Shown: positions 46,509 through 56,545, numbered from the stretch's first letter. The stretch: 64,000 bases of DNA from Mariprofundus sp. NF (GCF_013387455.1 NZ_VWNC01000004.1:186001-250000), one strand, 5' to 3'. Made by a program: numbers and translations. The notes: generated by a model from the sequence alone, not told the origin.

Positions 46509-49500
46509 ATGCGGCTGAAGCGCATTGAGCTGGCTGGTTTCAAATCATTTGTTGATCCGACCAAGATCGATCTGGATCAGGGCATTACTGCCATTGTCGG
46601 GCCTAACGGTTGTGGTAAATCAAACATTGTTGACGCGTTGCGCTGGGTGCTGGGTGAACACTCGGCAAAACATCTGCGTGGCGGCGTCATGGATGATCTT
46701 ATCTTTCAGGGCTCTGATTCTCGTCCGCCCGTGGCGGTCTGTGATGTGGAGCTTACCTTCTCCATTCAAAGAGGCACCCTGGCCACGCCCTATCATGAGT
46801 TGAATGAGATCAGTATTCGCCGCCGCCTGACCCGCGATGGTGGTTCAGATGCCTTCATCAACGGCAAAATGGTGCGCCTCAAGGATATTGTTGATCTGTT
46901 CCTTGATACCGGTATCTCCACCCGCGCCTACGCCATCGTTGAGCAGGGCTCGATTGCCCGCATGGTAACCGCCAAACCGGAAGAGCGGCGTGTCATCTTC
47001 GAAGAGGCGGCAGGGGTGATGAAATACCGCTCCCGTCGTAAAGAAGCCAGTCGTCGTATGAAAGACACACAGCAGAATCTCGATCGCGTGCTCGATCTGC
47101 TGGAGGAGGTGCGTAGTCAGTGCCGCAGCCTGAAACAGCAGGCATCACGCGCAGAGCGCTTCAAGACATTGCAGGATGAATTTACGCATCTGCAGTCGGT
47201 CAGCCTTGGTTTGCGCTATCGCAATCTGAAAGAGGGATTTATCGCCATTGAGCAGCGTATGAAACAGGCGCGTTCAACAGAAGATGAAGCGGCCCAGCAG
47301 TTGACTGCATTTGAGAAGGTGGTTGCAGAGCGGCGGGAACAGGTTGTTGCCCATGAGGATGAAGCGCAGTCGTTGCAGGATCAGTTGCGCGAGGCTGAAC
47401 GCCGCCGTGCTGACCTGCAGCAGCAGGCTGAACGCATTGCCGGTGAACGGCGTCTGTTTACAGAGCGCAAAGCGGCACTGAACTCGCGCATCGAGGAGGC
47501 TACTCAATTCAGTGGTCGCATTTGTGAAGAGTTGGCGATGGCTGAGCAGCGCCTTGCTGATCAGGATGACTCCGAACTGCAGTCACTCAAATCGATGGCC
47601 GCCACAAGCCTGGAGCAGGCGCAGCTGAGCTTTCAGCAGCAGGGTTTGCAGCGTGACAGCTCTCTCTCTGAATATGAGCGCTTACGTCATAGCGGTGAGC
47701 AGGCCCGGCAGCAGCGGGACAAAGCTGAGGCCGCACTGCTTCGTTTGAGTGAACGTGAAGTGCATTTGGCAAACCAGTTGCGTGAGATAGATACCCAGAT
47801 TGGTAGTAACAGTTCGCTTCTGGGAGAGGCTGAGCAGCTTCTGGTAACCAGTGAACAGGCTTACCGCAGTGCCGAAACCCATGTTGCATCAGCTCAGGAA
47901 TCTCTGGATCAGAGCAGAATTAGCCGGGAAAATGCGGCGCAGGCGCTGGCTCAGCAGGAGTCAGCAGTTCGTGAGTTAAAAGGCTCAGTACAGGAGCTAC
48001 GCGGACGCACCAAAAATCAGGATGTACCTGATGATCTGCGTGATGGTCTGAGAGCATCGGGTGGCATTTGGGTTGATGAATCACTGAATGTGCCTGAGGG
48101 GCTGGAGGCTGCGGTGGCTGCTGCGCTGCGCGGACGCTCTGCCGATGCACGTATCCCTGTTGATGCAGATCTGAACAGCTGGCGAGAGACGTTAGCTCGT
48201 TCAGCCACCGCTCCGATTGCCCTGTTTGCCGGTAAAGGCAGCACTGCTCAGGCGGTTGCCGCAAGCTCGCTTGCTGATGCCATCGGAGTGGATGCCAGGC
48301 ATCCACTTTATGATCTATTTGCCCCGATCAGACTGGTCGATACGATTGATCAGGGTTTTGGCAGTGGCGGCCAGTGTGTCAGTCGTGATGGCTGGCGTTA
48401 TGAGCCGGAAGGTTGGCTGGTGCCACCGGCGGGCAACAGAACAGCAAATCGACTGGCCACACAGCGCAAACTTCGCGATGCTGAAGGTGAGCTGGCTCAG
48501 GCTGAAGTGGCTCTGCTAGCAGTATCCGAAACATTTGCCGAGGCAGAAACAGTTCTGGAGCTGCAGCAGAAGGATTGGCAGCAGGCCCATATTGAGGTGA
48601 CAAGAACCGAAGGCGACTGGCATAAATCTCAGGCTGAACTTTCTCGCGCAAAATCAGAACAGATATCTCTTAACGAGCGCCAGCAGCGTCTGCAGGGCGA
48701 TATCCAGGAGGCAGCTGAAGAGCGTAAACACTGGCAGCAGCAGTTGGATCAGGCTGGTGGCGTGGATCAGGAAGCCCTTGATCTGGCACGCCAATCGCTT
48801 GATGAGCAGAACAGTGCAGTTGCCAGATCTGAAGAATCGCTCAATCAGGCGCGTACAGGTTTAGCACAGGCCGAGCAGTCGCTGGCCCTGTTTGCTCAGG
48901 CGCAGGATAATATGCGCCGTGAGTGTGAACGGCTAACGCAGGAGCGTTCGCGATTAACCGGTCAGATCGAGTCAGACACGCTACGTCTCTCTCATGCCGA
49001 GGCTGAATTGGCCAAGGTTCGTGCGCATAGTGATCTGGATGAGCAGCTGGCTACTGCGGCTGAAGAGGTGGAGAAGAAACACCAGGAAATGAACGCCATT
49101 CGCCAGAAAGGGCATGAACTTCAGCAGTCTCAGCATGAGGCTGAGCGTAGTGAGCGTCAGGCGCGCCAGCAGCTGCAACTGGCTGGAGAGCAGCGCCAGT
49201 CCATTGAGCTTTCACAGGCTCAGGATGCAACACGCATGCAGGATCTCGAAGCGGAGATTGAGAATCGTTGTCAGGCATCAGCAGCTGAATTGCTTAAGCG
49301 CATTGATAGTATGGATGATCTTGAAGATGCAGAGGTGATGATAGCCCGCAGCCATGAACTGGGAGATCGTCTGGAGCGGTTCGGTCCGGTCAATCTGATG
49401 GCCATTGATGAGTTTGAGCAGGCCAGTGAGCGGGAGGTGTTCCTCTCTGACCAGGCTGCAGATCTGGAAGCGAGTCTGGCAACACTCAACGATACTATCA

Positions 49501-49982
49501 CCCGTATCGACAGGACCACTCGCCAGCGTTTCCTTGAGGTGTTTGAGCAGACCAACGCCTACTTTAAACAGACCTTCCCACAGCTCTTTGGCGGAGGCCG
49601 TGCCGAGCTGCGTCTGGACTCCGATGATGTTCTTACCGCAGGTGTTGAGGTGATTGCTCAGCCGCCGGGTAAACGGCTGCAGGATGTCACGCTGCTTTCA
49701 GGTGGCGAAAAGGCATTGACTGCAGTGGCTCTGGTATTCTCGATATTCAAGATTAAACCGGCACCATTCTGTGTATTGGATGAGGTGGATGCGCCGCTTG
49801 ATGATGCCAATGTGGCTCGCTTTGGTGAGATGGTGCGCGAACTCTCGGATCGGGTGCAGTTCCTCTCTATTTCGCACAATAAAATCACCATGCAGCAGGC
49901 AGATCGCCTGATCGGCGTATCGATGCCAGAGCCGGGCGTATCCAAGATTGTTGCCGTCGATATGGAAGCTATTCCGCACTAG
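46509..49982 (+). CDS. smc: Chromosome segregation ATPase SMC
   Basis: Condensin ATPase of 1157 residues. The N-terminal MRLKRIELAGFKSFVDPTKI and Walker A GPNGCGKSNIVDALRWVLGE, the coiled-coil arms, the hinge around residue 520, and the C-terminal signature LLSGGEKALTAVALVFSIFKIKP with Walker B FCVLDEVDAPLDDAN are all seen. The ORF can be read from a GTG at 46491; ATG 46509 behind AGGTGA matches the usual SMC start. ScpA and ScpB are not in the window. The gene ends before a 244-base hairpin-rich gap. Confidence 0.96.
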   Translation: MRLKRIELAGFKSFVDPTKIDLDQGITAIVGPNGCGKSNIVDALRWVLGEHSAKHLRGGVMDDLIFQGSDSRPPVAVCDVELTFSIQRGTLATPYHELNEISIRRRLTRDGGSDAFINGKMVRLKDIVDLFLDTGISTRAYAIVEQGSIARMVTAKPEERRVIFEEAAGVMKYRSRRKEASRRMKDTQQNLDRVLDLLEEVRSQCRSLKQQASRAERFKTLQDEFTHLQSVSLGLRYRNLKEGFIAIEQRMKQARSTEDEAAQQLTAFEKVVAERREQVVAHEDEAQSLQDQLREAERRRADLQQQAERIAGERRLFTERKAALNSRIEEATQFSGRICEELAMAEQRLADQDDSELQSLKSMAATSLEQAQLSFQQQGLQRDSSLSEYERLRHSGEQARQQRDKAEAALLRLSEREVHLANQLREIDTQIGSNSSLLGEAEQLLVTSEQAYRSAETHVASAQESLDQSRISRENAAQALAQQESAVRELKGSVQELRGRTKNQDVPDDLRDGLRASGGIWVDESLNVPEGLEAAVAAALRGRSADARIPVDADLNSWRETLARSATAPIALFAGKGSTAQAVAASSLADAIGVDARHPLYDLFAPIRLVDTIDQGFGSGGQCVSRDGWRYEPEGWLVPPAGNRTANRLATQRKLRDAEGELAQAEVALLAVSETFAEAETVLELQQKDWQQAHIEVTRTEGDWHKSQAELSRAKSEQISLNERQQRLQGDIQEAAEERKHWQQQLDQAGGVDQEALDLARQSLDEQNSAVARSEESLNQARTGLAQAEQSLALFAQAQDNMRRECERLTQERSRLTGQIESDTLRLSHAEAELAKVRAHSDLDEQLATAAEEVEKKHQEMNAIRQKGHELQQSQHEAERSERQARQQLQLAGEQRQSIELSQAQDATRMQDLEAEIENRCQASAAELLKRIDSMDDLEDAEVMIARSHELGDRLERFGPVNLMAIDEFEQASEREVFLSDQAADLEASLATLNDTITRIDRTTRQRFLEVFEQTNAYFKQTFPQLFGGGRAELRLDSDDVLTAGVEVIAQPPGKRLQDVTLLSGGEKALTAVALVFSIFKIKPAPFCVLDEVDAPLDDANVARFGEMVRELSDRVQFLSISHNKITMQQADRLIGVSMPEPGVSKIVAVDMEAIPH

Positions 49983-50080
49983 GCCCTGTTTTTGACCGCA
50001 GCAATATGGGGTAGAAACTAAACAGTTCAGATCAGCGAAATTGACAGGTCATTGCCGGAAGCGTGGCAGTAGCGACGCGC

Positions 50081-50166
50081 CAATATCCGATCGAGGATAT
50101 TGTGAGCAGAGCCAAAACCACGCTTTTGGCTTTGCGTAGAGAATCATTGCATGGATGCAATGATTC
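50081..50166. other. Three consecutive perfect stem-loops (candidate structured RNA or operator array)
   Basis: Within 86 bases lie three perfect inverted repeats: CAATATCC-6-GGATATTG (50081-50102), AGCCAAAA-6-TTTTGGCT (50110-50131) and GAATCATTGCAT-2-ATGCAATGATTC (50141-50166). None is followed by a T-run. They could fold into one RNA or be activator sites for the sigma-54 promoter that starts 14 bases after the last one. Confidence 0.6.
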
Positions 50167-50179
50167 GGATCAATAAAAC

Positions 50180-50195
50180 TGGCATGAAACCTGCT
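50180..50195 (+). promoter_or_regulatory. Candidate sigma-54 promoter
   Basis: TGGCATGAAACCTGCT: GG at -24 and GC at -12 spaced by exactly ten bases, differing from TGGCACG-N4-TTGCW in two places. The predicted start near 50206 leaves a 20-base leader containing AGGAGG before the ATG at 50227. Confidence 0.55.
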
Positions 50196-50226
50196 CAATA
50201 ACCGAGCTGTTTAGGCAGGAGGATGC

Positions 50227-52125
50227 ATGCCGGATTCCCCACAATCAGAAGAGATCGCAATACCGGGCTTGAAAGAGCGCCCCGGCGGCCAGTTTGCAGT
50301 TATCCTGATTCAGGATGGGGTGATGACGGTTGCCGATGTCAAAAAAGCGATGCGCGTACAGGAGAAGCTGGGCAGCAGTAAGCTTGTATCCACCATCCTC
50401 ACTGAGTTGGGCATGCTTACCGAAGGTGAACACCGCCGTATTATCCGCAAACATGGCAGAGAGTTCCGCATTGGCGAACTGATCTGCGAGCTGGGTTATA
50501 TCACCCTGCAGCAGCTGCAACAGGCAGAGAAAAAACTGGCAACCTCTCCGGGCAAACGTATCGGTGCAGTGATTCGAGAGATGGGTTTGATTGAAGATCG
50601 TCAGCTTGCTCAGGCGCTCTCAGAGCAGCTGGCGATGCCACTGATTCATCTCGATATTGATACCGCAGATCGTATGGTACTTACCCAGTTTGCTATCAAG
50701 TTCATGCGCATGCATCTGACCGTTCCCTATGAGGCGAGCGGTAGTAAGGTTTCGATTGCTACAGCCAATCCACTGAACAATACGGCGATTGCCGAGATTG
50801 AAAAGCGGATGCAGAAAAAGGCGGTGGTCTCGATTGCTGCGGAAAGTGCGATCCTCTCGCTGCTCAGTAAACTTGAATCAGCCGGTGGCAAGGGGGGAGA
50901 AGCCAAGGATCAGGTCGCTGATGTGGTTGATAGTATCCTGCTGTCTGCTATCCGTGATCACGCCAGTGATATTCATATTGAGCCGATGGATGGTTTAGCC
51001 CGGGTGCGTTTCCGTCTCGATGGTGTGCTGATCCATAAGATGGACCTGCCATCGGAACTCTCACAGCGTGTGCTGGCTCGCCTGAAGGTGTTGGCAGAGA
51101 TGGATATCTCCGATAGCCGTCGCCATCAGGATGGCCGTTTTACCCGCGAAGTGAGCAATGTCAGGGCGGATTATCGAGTATCCACCTATGTAACGATCTA
51201 TGGCGAGAATATGGTGATGCGTATCCTGCGCAGCTCAGGTGGCATCAAAAATATTGAACAGATAAGCATGAGTCGCGGTGTACTTGATCGCTTCAAACAT
51301 GAAGCGCTGGATGTGCCGACCGGCGTGGTATTGATTACCGGGCCGACAGGTTCAGGTAAAACATCCACACTCTATGCGGCTGTTGACTACCTGAATCGCC
51401 CGACAACCAAAATCATTACGGTGGAAGATCCGGTAGAATTTATCGTACCGGGTATTATGCAGTGCTCGGTGGATGCGACTGCAGGCCGCTCATTTGATCA
51501 GTCGCTGAAAGCGATGATGCGTCAGGACCCCGATATTATTGTTATGGGTGAGGTGCGGGACCGCCCTTCAGCTCAGGTGGCTGTGCAGGCGGCGCTGACC
51601 GGCCATAAGGTGCTGACAACATTTCATACCGAGGATTCCATCGGTGGATTGTTGCGACTGATCGATATGGGTATTGAGACTTTCCTGATCTCATCTACCG
51701 TGGTCAGTATTCTGGCTCAGCGCCTGATTCGCACCATCTGTCCGGAGTGCAGGCAGGCTTATATGCCCAACAAACGTATCGCCAACCTGATCGGTATTGA
51801 TGATGAGACCTTGCGCACCAATACATTTTATCGCGGTACCGGCTGTGGCACCTGTTATGGTACCGGTTATCACGGGCGTACTGCACTGCATGAGCTGCTG
51901 GTACTCAATGAGGATGTGCGTGAGGCAATTCTGGCACGTAAAAGTTCGCATGATATTCGACAGATCAGCTGTGAGACCACCAACCTTCTCTCTCTGATGG
52001 AGGATGGTATGTACAAGGTGCTGCTTGGGCTGACCACGGCTGAAGAGGTTTACCGCATTGCACCGCGTTCACTCTCTACACGCTCAGTAGAAGATATTTA
52101 CCGATTAATGGGACATGGGGAATAA
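50227..52125 (+). CDS. GspE/PilB-type ATPase with MshEN (c-di-GMP-binding) N-terminal domain
   Basis: A 632-residue secretion-superfamily ATPase. The N-terminal region has an MshEN-like module (GELICELGYITLQQLQQAEKK, RIGAVIREMGLIEDRQLAQAL, EQLAMPLIHLDIDTADRM) of the kind that binds c-di-GMP in MshE and PilB. Then Walker A GPTGSGKTSTLYAA, Walker B and His box (IIVMGEVRD, LTTFHTED), and the zinc tetracysteine CPEC ... GCGTC. No pilin or other pilus gene is adjacent; the next gene is an HDOD protein and upstream is a sigma-54-like promoter. Likely a regulatable or orphan T4P ATPase, or a signalling variant. Confidence 0.9.
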   Translation: MPDSPQSEEIAIPGLKERPGGQFAVILIQDGVMTVADVKKAMRVQEKLGSSKLVSTILTELGMLTEGEHRRIIRKHGREFRIGELICELGYITLQQLQQAEKKLATSPGKRIGAVIREMGLIEDRQLAQALSEQLAMPLIHLDIDTADRMVLTQFAIKFMRMHLTVPYEASGSKVSIATANPLNNTAIAEIEKRMQKKAVVSIAAESAILSLLSKLESAGGKGGEAKDQVADVVDSILLSAIRDHASDIHIEPMDGLARVRFRLDGVLIHKMDLPSELSQRVLARLKVLAEMDISDSRRHQDGRFTREVSNVRADYRVSTYVTIYGENMVMRILRSSGGIKNIEQISMSRGVLDRFKHEALDVPTGVVLITGPTGSGKTSTLYAAVDYLNRPTTKIITVEDPVEFIVPGIMQCSVDATAGRSFDQSLKAMMRQDPDIIVMGEVRDRPSAQVAVQAALTGHKVLTTFHTEDSIGGLLRLIDMGIETFLISSTVVSILAQRLIRTICPECRQAYMPNKRIANLIGIDDETLRTNTFYRGTGCGTCYGTGYHGRTALHELLVLNEDVREAILARKSSHDIRQISCETTNLLSLMEDGMYKVLLGLTTAEEVYRIAPRSLSTRSVEDIYRLMGHGE

Positions 52126-52126
52126 A

Positions 52127-52981
52127 ATGGACGCATTTCAACTGGCTGAAGAGATTCGACTGCGCTTTCGACAAGGCGATGCCAAGCTGCCGGTACTGCC
52201 TGAAGCGGTGATGGAGGTGCGCAAAATCGTCAATGACGAAGACAGGGGCGCAGCCGATATTGCCAAGGTGGTGGCAAAAGATTCAACACTGTCGACGACT
52301 GTGCTGCGCATCGCCAACTCAGCCCGCTTTAGAGCAGGCGGTGCAGAGATCCGTAACCTCCCCATGGCGATTCAGCGACTGGGTGGGCGCAGGACACTGC
52401 AACTGTTGACTGCGATCTCCAGTCAGGTGCATCTGGCGGTAAAAAACAGGCAGCTTCAAGGCGTGCTTCGTGACTGCACCCGCCATGCCCTGCTTGTGGC
52501 CACTGCGGCTCAGCATCTGGCCCGTTTGACGCGCACTGTCGACCCTGAAGAGGCCTTTCTTGGTGGTATGCTGTTTGATGTGGGTGTCTCGGCCATTATC
52601 TGTGCCGTACCTGATGAGATCATCAAGTGTGCCCCTGAAGAGCAGACGGTGATCTTGAAACAGCTGCATCGCGAGATGGGCGGTCGCCTGCTTACCTACT
52701 GGGAGATGCCTGATGCTTTTATCTCACTGGCATCACACCATGGCGTTGAGGCTGATGATAGGCCACGTGAGAATCTGATTGATCTGATTGATGCCGTGCA
52801 GTTTATGCTCGACTCTACAGGCCATTCGTTACCCTTTGATGACGTGCCGGAAGGCATTGATGCGCTGCACTATCCACCAATGCGCAGATTGAGTGTGAAT
52901 GAGACACATCTGGCCGCTGTTGAGGTGGAGCTTGAGGATGGCGTGGCTGAGCTGGAGCAGATATTCAGCCAGATCGGTTGA
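52127..52981 (+). CDS. HDOD-domain protein
   Basis: A 284-residue protein with an HDOD domain over most of its length (LPVLPEAVMEVRKIVNDEDRGAADIAKVVAKDSTLSTTVLRIANSARF, PMAIQRLGGRRTLQLL, EEAFLGGMLFDVGVSAI). HDOD resembles HD phosphohydrolases but lacks the metal-binding HD, and acts in signalling. The gene starts one base after the ATPase stop (the GGGGA in the previous frame serves as RBS); an in-frame ATG at 52115 is less likely. The ATPase and HDOD protein thus share translation, implying joint regulation. Confidence 0.87.
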   Translation: MDAFQLAEEIRLRFRQGDAKLPVLPEAVMEVRKIVNDEDRGAADIAKVVAKDSTLSTTVLRIANSARFRAGGAEIRNLPMAIQRLGGRRTLQLLTAISSQVHLAVKNRQLQGVLRDCTRHALLVATAAQHLARLTRTVDPEEAFLGGMLFDVGVSAIICAVPDEIIKCAPEEQTVILKQLHREMGGRLLTYWEMPDAFISLASHHGVEADDRPRENLIDLIDAVQFMLDSTGHSLPFDDVPEGIDALHYPPMRRLSVNETHLAAVEVELEDGVAELEQIFSQIG

Positions 52982-52991
52982 TCGGACTCCC

Positions 52992-54116
52992 CTATTCAGC
53001 TGCCTGAAAGAGATCCGCGAAGCTGAGCTTGATGCGTGAAACCTCACCCTCAAGCTGGCGGTAGAATGCTGCGCTTTCGATTGGCAATCGTAGTTCATCG
53101 CTAATAAATGACTCATTGATTCTGGCAAAACCGCAGCAGTGAGCGCTCCAAACCAGTTCGCTGGCCATGATCGATTCACCTTTAGTGAAATGTTCGAATA
53201 TGAGATGGGCCAGGTTCAGCGCCATCATGGCGTGCTGCAGCTCTCTCGGGATTGAGGATACGGGCAGGCTGCCTGTGTGGTGGTGGTATGAGATAAAATG
53301 CTGCACCTTTTTCGGCAGCTGCCAGTGCAGGGCGAGGATCACACCTGCATCAATATGGGTGTAACCCAGCTGCTCATATTCAGCCTGCAGGGCGTCAGTG
53401 CCGGAATCAATGGCAGCCTTTAACTGAGTAAGTTTCTCATCCGACTCAAGATTCAGAATCACCAGTTTACCGATATCATGTAACATGCCGATCAGGCTGG
53501 CATCGTGACGCTCAAGTTTCTGACATGACTCAGCCAGCAGACGGGTGAGGCTGGAGATCGACTGGCAGTGCATCCAGATATAACGAACCTGCTGACGCAT
53601 ATTCTCATTCTGCCCCAGTTCAGGTGCAAGGCAGTTAAAGATGACATTGCTGGTCTCATCCAGTCCAAGCCGGGCAATGGCCAGGGGGATGTTGCTGATC
53701 TCAGAGCTTCCGGGAATCGAATAGGCCGATGAGTTGCACACCTTGAGAATCTGAGCGGTAAGGATCGGATCCTGTGCGATCACTGCGCCCAGCTCTCCGG
53801 CTGAGGCGTCGGGCTGCTCCAGAATCTGCTGAATCTTATGCCAGATCTCCGGCATTGGTGGAATCTCATGAATCTTGGAGCGCAGATGCTTGAGTATCGG
53901 CCCATCAAGGCGGGGCGGTTTGCTGAGGTCGTATGCGGAGCTGTTACACAGTGAAGAGGGGCAGCTGGAGAGCAGACCTCCCAGTGAATTGGGGGGGCAC
54001 TCATTGATTTGAACCGTTTGGGTTGGTATCGATTTTCTGGTTGTTGTGCGAGATGATCTCTCACTGCGCTCATTTTCACTGTTTCGTTTGCCGAATAGTT
54101 TTCCAAACCAGGACAT
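52992..54116 (-). CDS. HDOD-domain protein with long N-terminal tail
   Basis: A 374-residue protein: about 80 residues rich in Ser/Arg (NERSERSSRTTTRKS), then an HDOD domain (IPPMPEIWHKIQQILEQPDASAGELGAVIAQDPILTAQILKVCNSSAY, NIPLAIARLGLDETSNVIF, DASLIGMLHDIGKLVIL, in which an HD pair HDIGK is visible). The second region may be a genuine HD-like metal site, unlike the neighbouring HDOD protein. It is convergent with that gene (10-base gap) and divergent from miaB. Role unknown; HDOD proteins control motility, biofilm or stress in other bacteria. Confidence 0.85.
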   Translation of the reverse strand: MSWFGKLFGKRNSENERSERSSRTTTRKSIPTQTVQINECPPNSLGGLLSSCPSSLCNSSAYDLSKPPRLDGPILKHLRSKIHEIPPMPEIWHKIQQILEQPDASAGELGAVIAQDPILTAQILKVCNSSAYSIPGSSEISNIPLAIARLGLDETSNVIFNCLAPELGQNENMRQQVRYIWMHCQSISSLTRLLAESCQKLERHDASLIGMLHDIGKLVILNLESDEKLTQLKAAIDSGTDALQAEYEQLGYTHIDAGVILALHWQLPKKVQHFISYHHHTGSLPVSSIPRELQHAMMALNLAHLIFEHFTKGESIMASELVWSAHCCGFARINESFISDELRLPIESAAFYRQLEGEVSRIKLSFADLFQAAE

Positions 54117-54217
54117 CTAAACCCCCATGGTGCCTGAGACTGCATACCCTTTGCTGCGAGCAAATTCAGTGCCATAAGTTGCCTCGGATATGGCGGCGCT
54201 CTAGCCTGCGTCGCCTG

Positions 54218-55576
54218 ATGAAACAAGAGAGCCAAAAACTACAAGGTCTGGACAGGCTGTTTATTAAAACATACGGCTGCCAGATGAACGAATACGACTC
54301 CGGCCGTATGGCGGATATGATGAAGCAGGCTTATGGCCTCAGGCTTGTCGCAACCCCTGATCAGGCCGATGTGGTCCTGATGAATACCTGCTCGGTTCGT
54401 GAGAAGGCGGAGGATAAGGTCTACTCCGAACTTGGCCGTTATAAGAAGCTGAAAGAGAAACGTCCTGATATGATTATCGGGGTAGGTGGCTGTGTCGGAC
54501 AGCAGGAGGGGGAACGCATCCAGAAGCGGGCACCCTACGTCGATATCGTGTTCGGTCCGCAGACCTACCATCGTCTGCCTGAGATGATCAAAGAGATTCG
54601 CCGTGATCGCGTCTGCCTCACTGAAATTGATATGCCCGAGATCGAGAAGTTTGATCATCTGCCCAAGGCAGAGAGTCATGGTGCGGCCGGTTGTGTGACG
54701 ATCATGGAGGGGTGTGACAAGTTCTGCACCTTCTGTGTGGTGCCTTATACACGTGGAGCTGAAATTTCACGGCCGGTTACTGATATTCTCGAGGAGTGTC
54801 GTCAGTTGCTGGCTGGTGGTGCGGTAGAGATCAGTCTGCTGGGTCAGAATGTGAATGCCTATCGTGGTCCTGGCCCGGATGAAGAGGAGTGGGATTTCAC
54901 CATGCTGCTCTATGCTGTGGCTGAACTTCCAGGCCTTAAACGGCTGCGTTTCTCTACCAGTCATCCGATGGAGATGACCAGTGAACTCTGTATCGCTTTT
55001 GCCGAGATTCCACAGCTGATGCCTTATCTGCATCTGCCGGTACAGAGTGGTTCGGATCATCTGCTTAAGGTGATGCATCGCAGCCATGATCGTGAAACCT
55101 ACTTCCGCATTATTGATGAGTTGCGTCAGCACTGCCCCGATATTGCCCTCTCTTCCGATTTCATTGTTGGTTATCCGGGGGAAACGGATGAAGACTTTGA
55201 GGCCACGCTTGATCTGGTTCGCAGAGTGAACTACGGCTCCGCCTTCTGTTTCAAGTATTCACCACGGCCGGGCACACCTGCATCCAAGGTTGAGGATAGT
55301 GTGCCTGAAGCGGTGAAAGATATTCGCCTGCAGCAGTTGCTAACACTGACGCGTGAGCAGACGCGAGAAGCCATGCAGGCCCAGATCGGTAAAACGGTTG
55401 AAGTGTTGGTTGAGAAAGAGAGCCGTGATGCCGGTGATATGGCCGGGCGCACTGCCGATTTCAAAATCGTTCATTTCAAAGGGCAGAAACGGTTGATTGG
55501 TCAGATTATGCCGGTGCGGATTACCGAGGCTTATGGCCAGTCGCTCAGGGGCGAGTTGATTCTTGCCAGCGATTAG
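54218..55576 (+). CDS. miaB: tRNA-2-methylthio-N6-dimethylallyladenosine synthase
   Basis: Radical-SAM methylthiotransferase modifying A37 of tRNAs. The N-terminal cluster cysteines are in IKTYGCQMNEYDS, MNTCSVREKAEDK and VGGCVGQ; the radical SAM motif is CDKFCTFCVVPYTRG; a TRAM domain ends the protein. A TTG at 54023 gives a 65-codon extension without family similarity and overlaps the HDOD gene, so ATG 54218 (452 residues) is used. Starts the miaB-phoH-ybeY-corC-lnt operon. Confidence 0.96.
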   Translation: MKQESQKLQGLDRLFIKTYGCQMNEYDSGRMADMMKQAYGLRLVATPDQADVVLMNTCSVREKAEDKVYSELGRYKKLKEKRPDMIIGVGGCVGQQEGERIQKRAPYVDIVFGPQTYHRLPEMIKEIRRDRVCLTEIDMPEIEKFDHLPKAESHGAAGCVTIMEGCDKFCTFCVVPYTRGAEISRPVTDILEECRQLLAGGAVEISLLGQNVNAYRGPGPDEEEWDFTMLLYAVAELPGLKRLRFSTSHPMEMTSELCIAFAEIPQLMPYLHLPVQSGSDHLLKVMHRSHDRETYFRIIDELRQHCPDIALSSDFIVGYPGETDEDFEATLDLVRRVNYGSAFCFKYSPRPGTPASKVEDSVPEAVKDIRLQQLLTLTREQTREAMQAQIGKTVEVLVEKESRDAGDMAGRTADFKIVHFKGQKRLIGQIMPVRITEAYGQSLRGELILASD

Positions 55577-55591
55577 AGGCATTATACAACG

Positions 55592-56545
55592 ATGACAGCA
55601 GTTTCCCTGCGCCTTGAGGCGCGTGATGCAATCTCTCTACAGAGCCTGTGCGGTGCCGGTAACCGGATCGTGAATCGGGTTGAGCAGTTCTATCAGGTGC
55701 GCTTTCATGGTCAGCCCGGTGCCTGGGATATTGAAGGTGCGCAGGCTGAAGCTGCGCGCGCAGCGATGTTGCGACTTGTTGCAAGGGGCGCTTCCCAGCC
55801 GGATGAACTCAGTGACGTTGATGTGGAGGGTGTATTGAAGGATGTTCAGGTGACCGATAGTGCTGGCAAAGAAGCAGGGACGGGAGTGCTGATCGCCGGG
55901 CGCCGTCATATCAGCGGCAAAACAGCCAACCAGCGTAGCTACCTTAAATCGATTCAGTCTAACACGCTCTCGCTGGCGGTTGGTCCGGCAGGATCGGGAA
56001 AAACCTATCTGGCGGTCGCTGCTGCGGTCGCTGCTCTCAATAGTAATCGCGTTGAACGCATTATCCTGACCCGTCCGGCTGTGGAGGCTGGTGAGAAGCT
56101 GGGTTTTCTTCCCGGTGATCTGCAGCAGAAGGTTGATCCCTATCTGCGACCCCTGTTTGATGCCCTCTCTGATATGCTGGGCGTGGAGAAGATGAATGCG
56201 ATGATGGAGCAGACGCGCATTGAAGTGGCTCCGCTTGCTTACATGCGTGGCCGTACCCTTAATGATGCCTTTGTGATTCTGGATGAAGCGCAGAATACGA
56301 CCCGTGAACAGATGAAGATGTTCCTGACCCGGCTCGGTTTTGGTTCGGTGATGGTGGTAACCGGTGATGTCACACAGATCGATCTGCCACGCCATCAGCA
56401 GAGTGGTCTGTTGCATGCCTTGCAGGTGCTGGAGCATGTCTCTGATATCGGCATATCACGCATGAGCAGCAGTGATGTGGTTCGCCACCAGCTGGTTGAG
56501 AAGATTGTTAATGCCTATGAAGGGATGGAGAAGCAGGAGTCGTGA
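55592..56545 (+). CDS. ybeZ: PhoH-family ATPase (YbeZ)
   Basis: A 317-residue PhoH-like ATPase with Walker [51 protein letters not shown] and Walker [12 protein letters not shown]. It acts with the RNase YbeY in rRNA/RNA processing. It follows miaB by 15 bases and overlaps ybeY by four. Confidence 0.94.
   Translation: MTAVSLRLEARDAISLQSLCGAGNRIVNRVEQFYQVRFHGQPGAWDIEGAQAEAARAAMLRLVARGASQPDELSDVDVEGVLKDVQVTDSAGKEAGTGVLIAGRRHISGKTANQRSYLKSIQSNTLSLAVGPAGSGKTYLAVAAAVAALNSNRVERIILTRPAVEAGEKLGFLPGDLQQKVDPYLRPLFDALSDMLGVEKMNAMMEQTRIEVAPLAYMRGRTLNDAFVILDEAQNTTREQMKMFLTRLGFGSVMVVTGDVTQIDLPRHQQSGLLHALQVLEHVSDIGISRMSSSDVVRHQLVEKIVNAYEGMEKQES

Noticed and set aside
50000-50226. c-di-GMP (GEMM) riboswitch before the MshE-like ATPase
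   Set aside because: No GEMM conserved core was found; the stems are simple perfect inverted repeats.
54023-54217. N-terminal extension of MiaB from a TTG
   Set aside because: The 65 extra residues are not part of the MiaB family and overlap the divergent HDOD gene; ATG 54218 starts the conserved protein.
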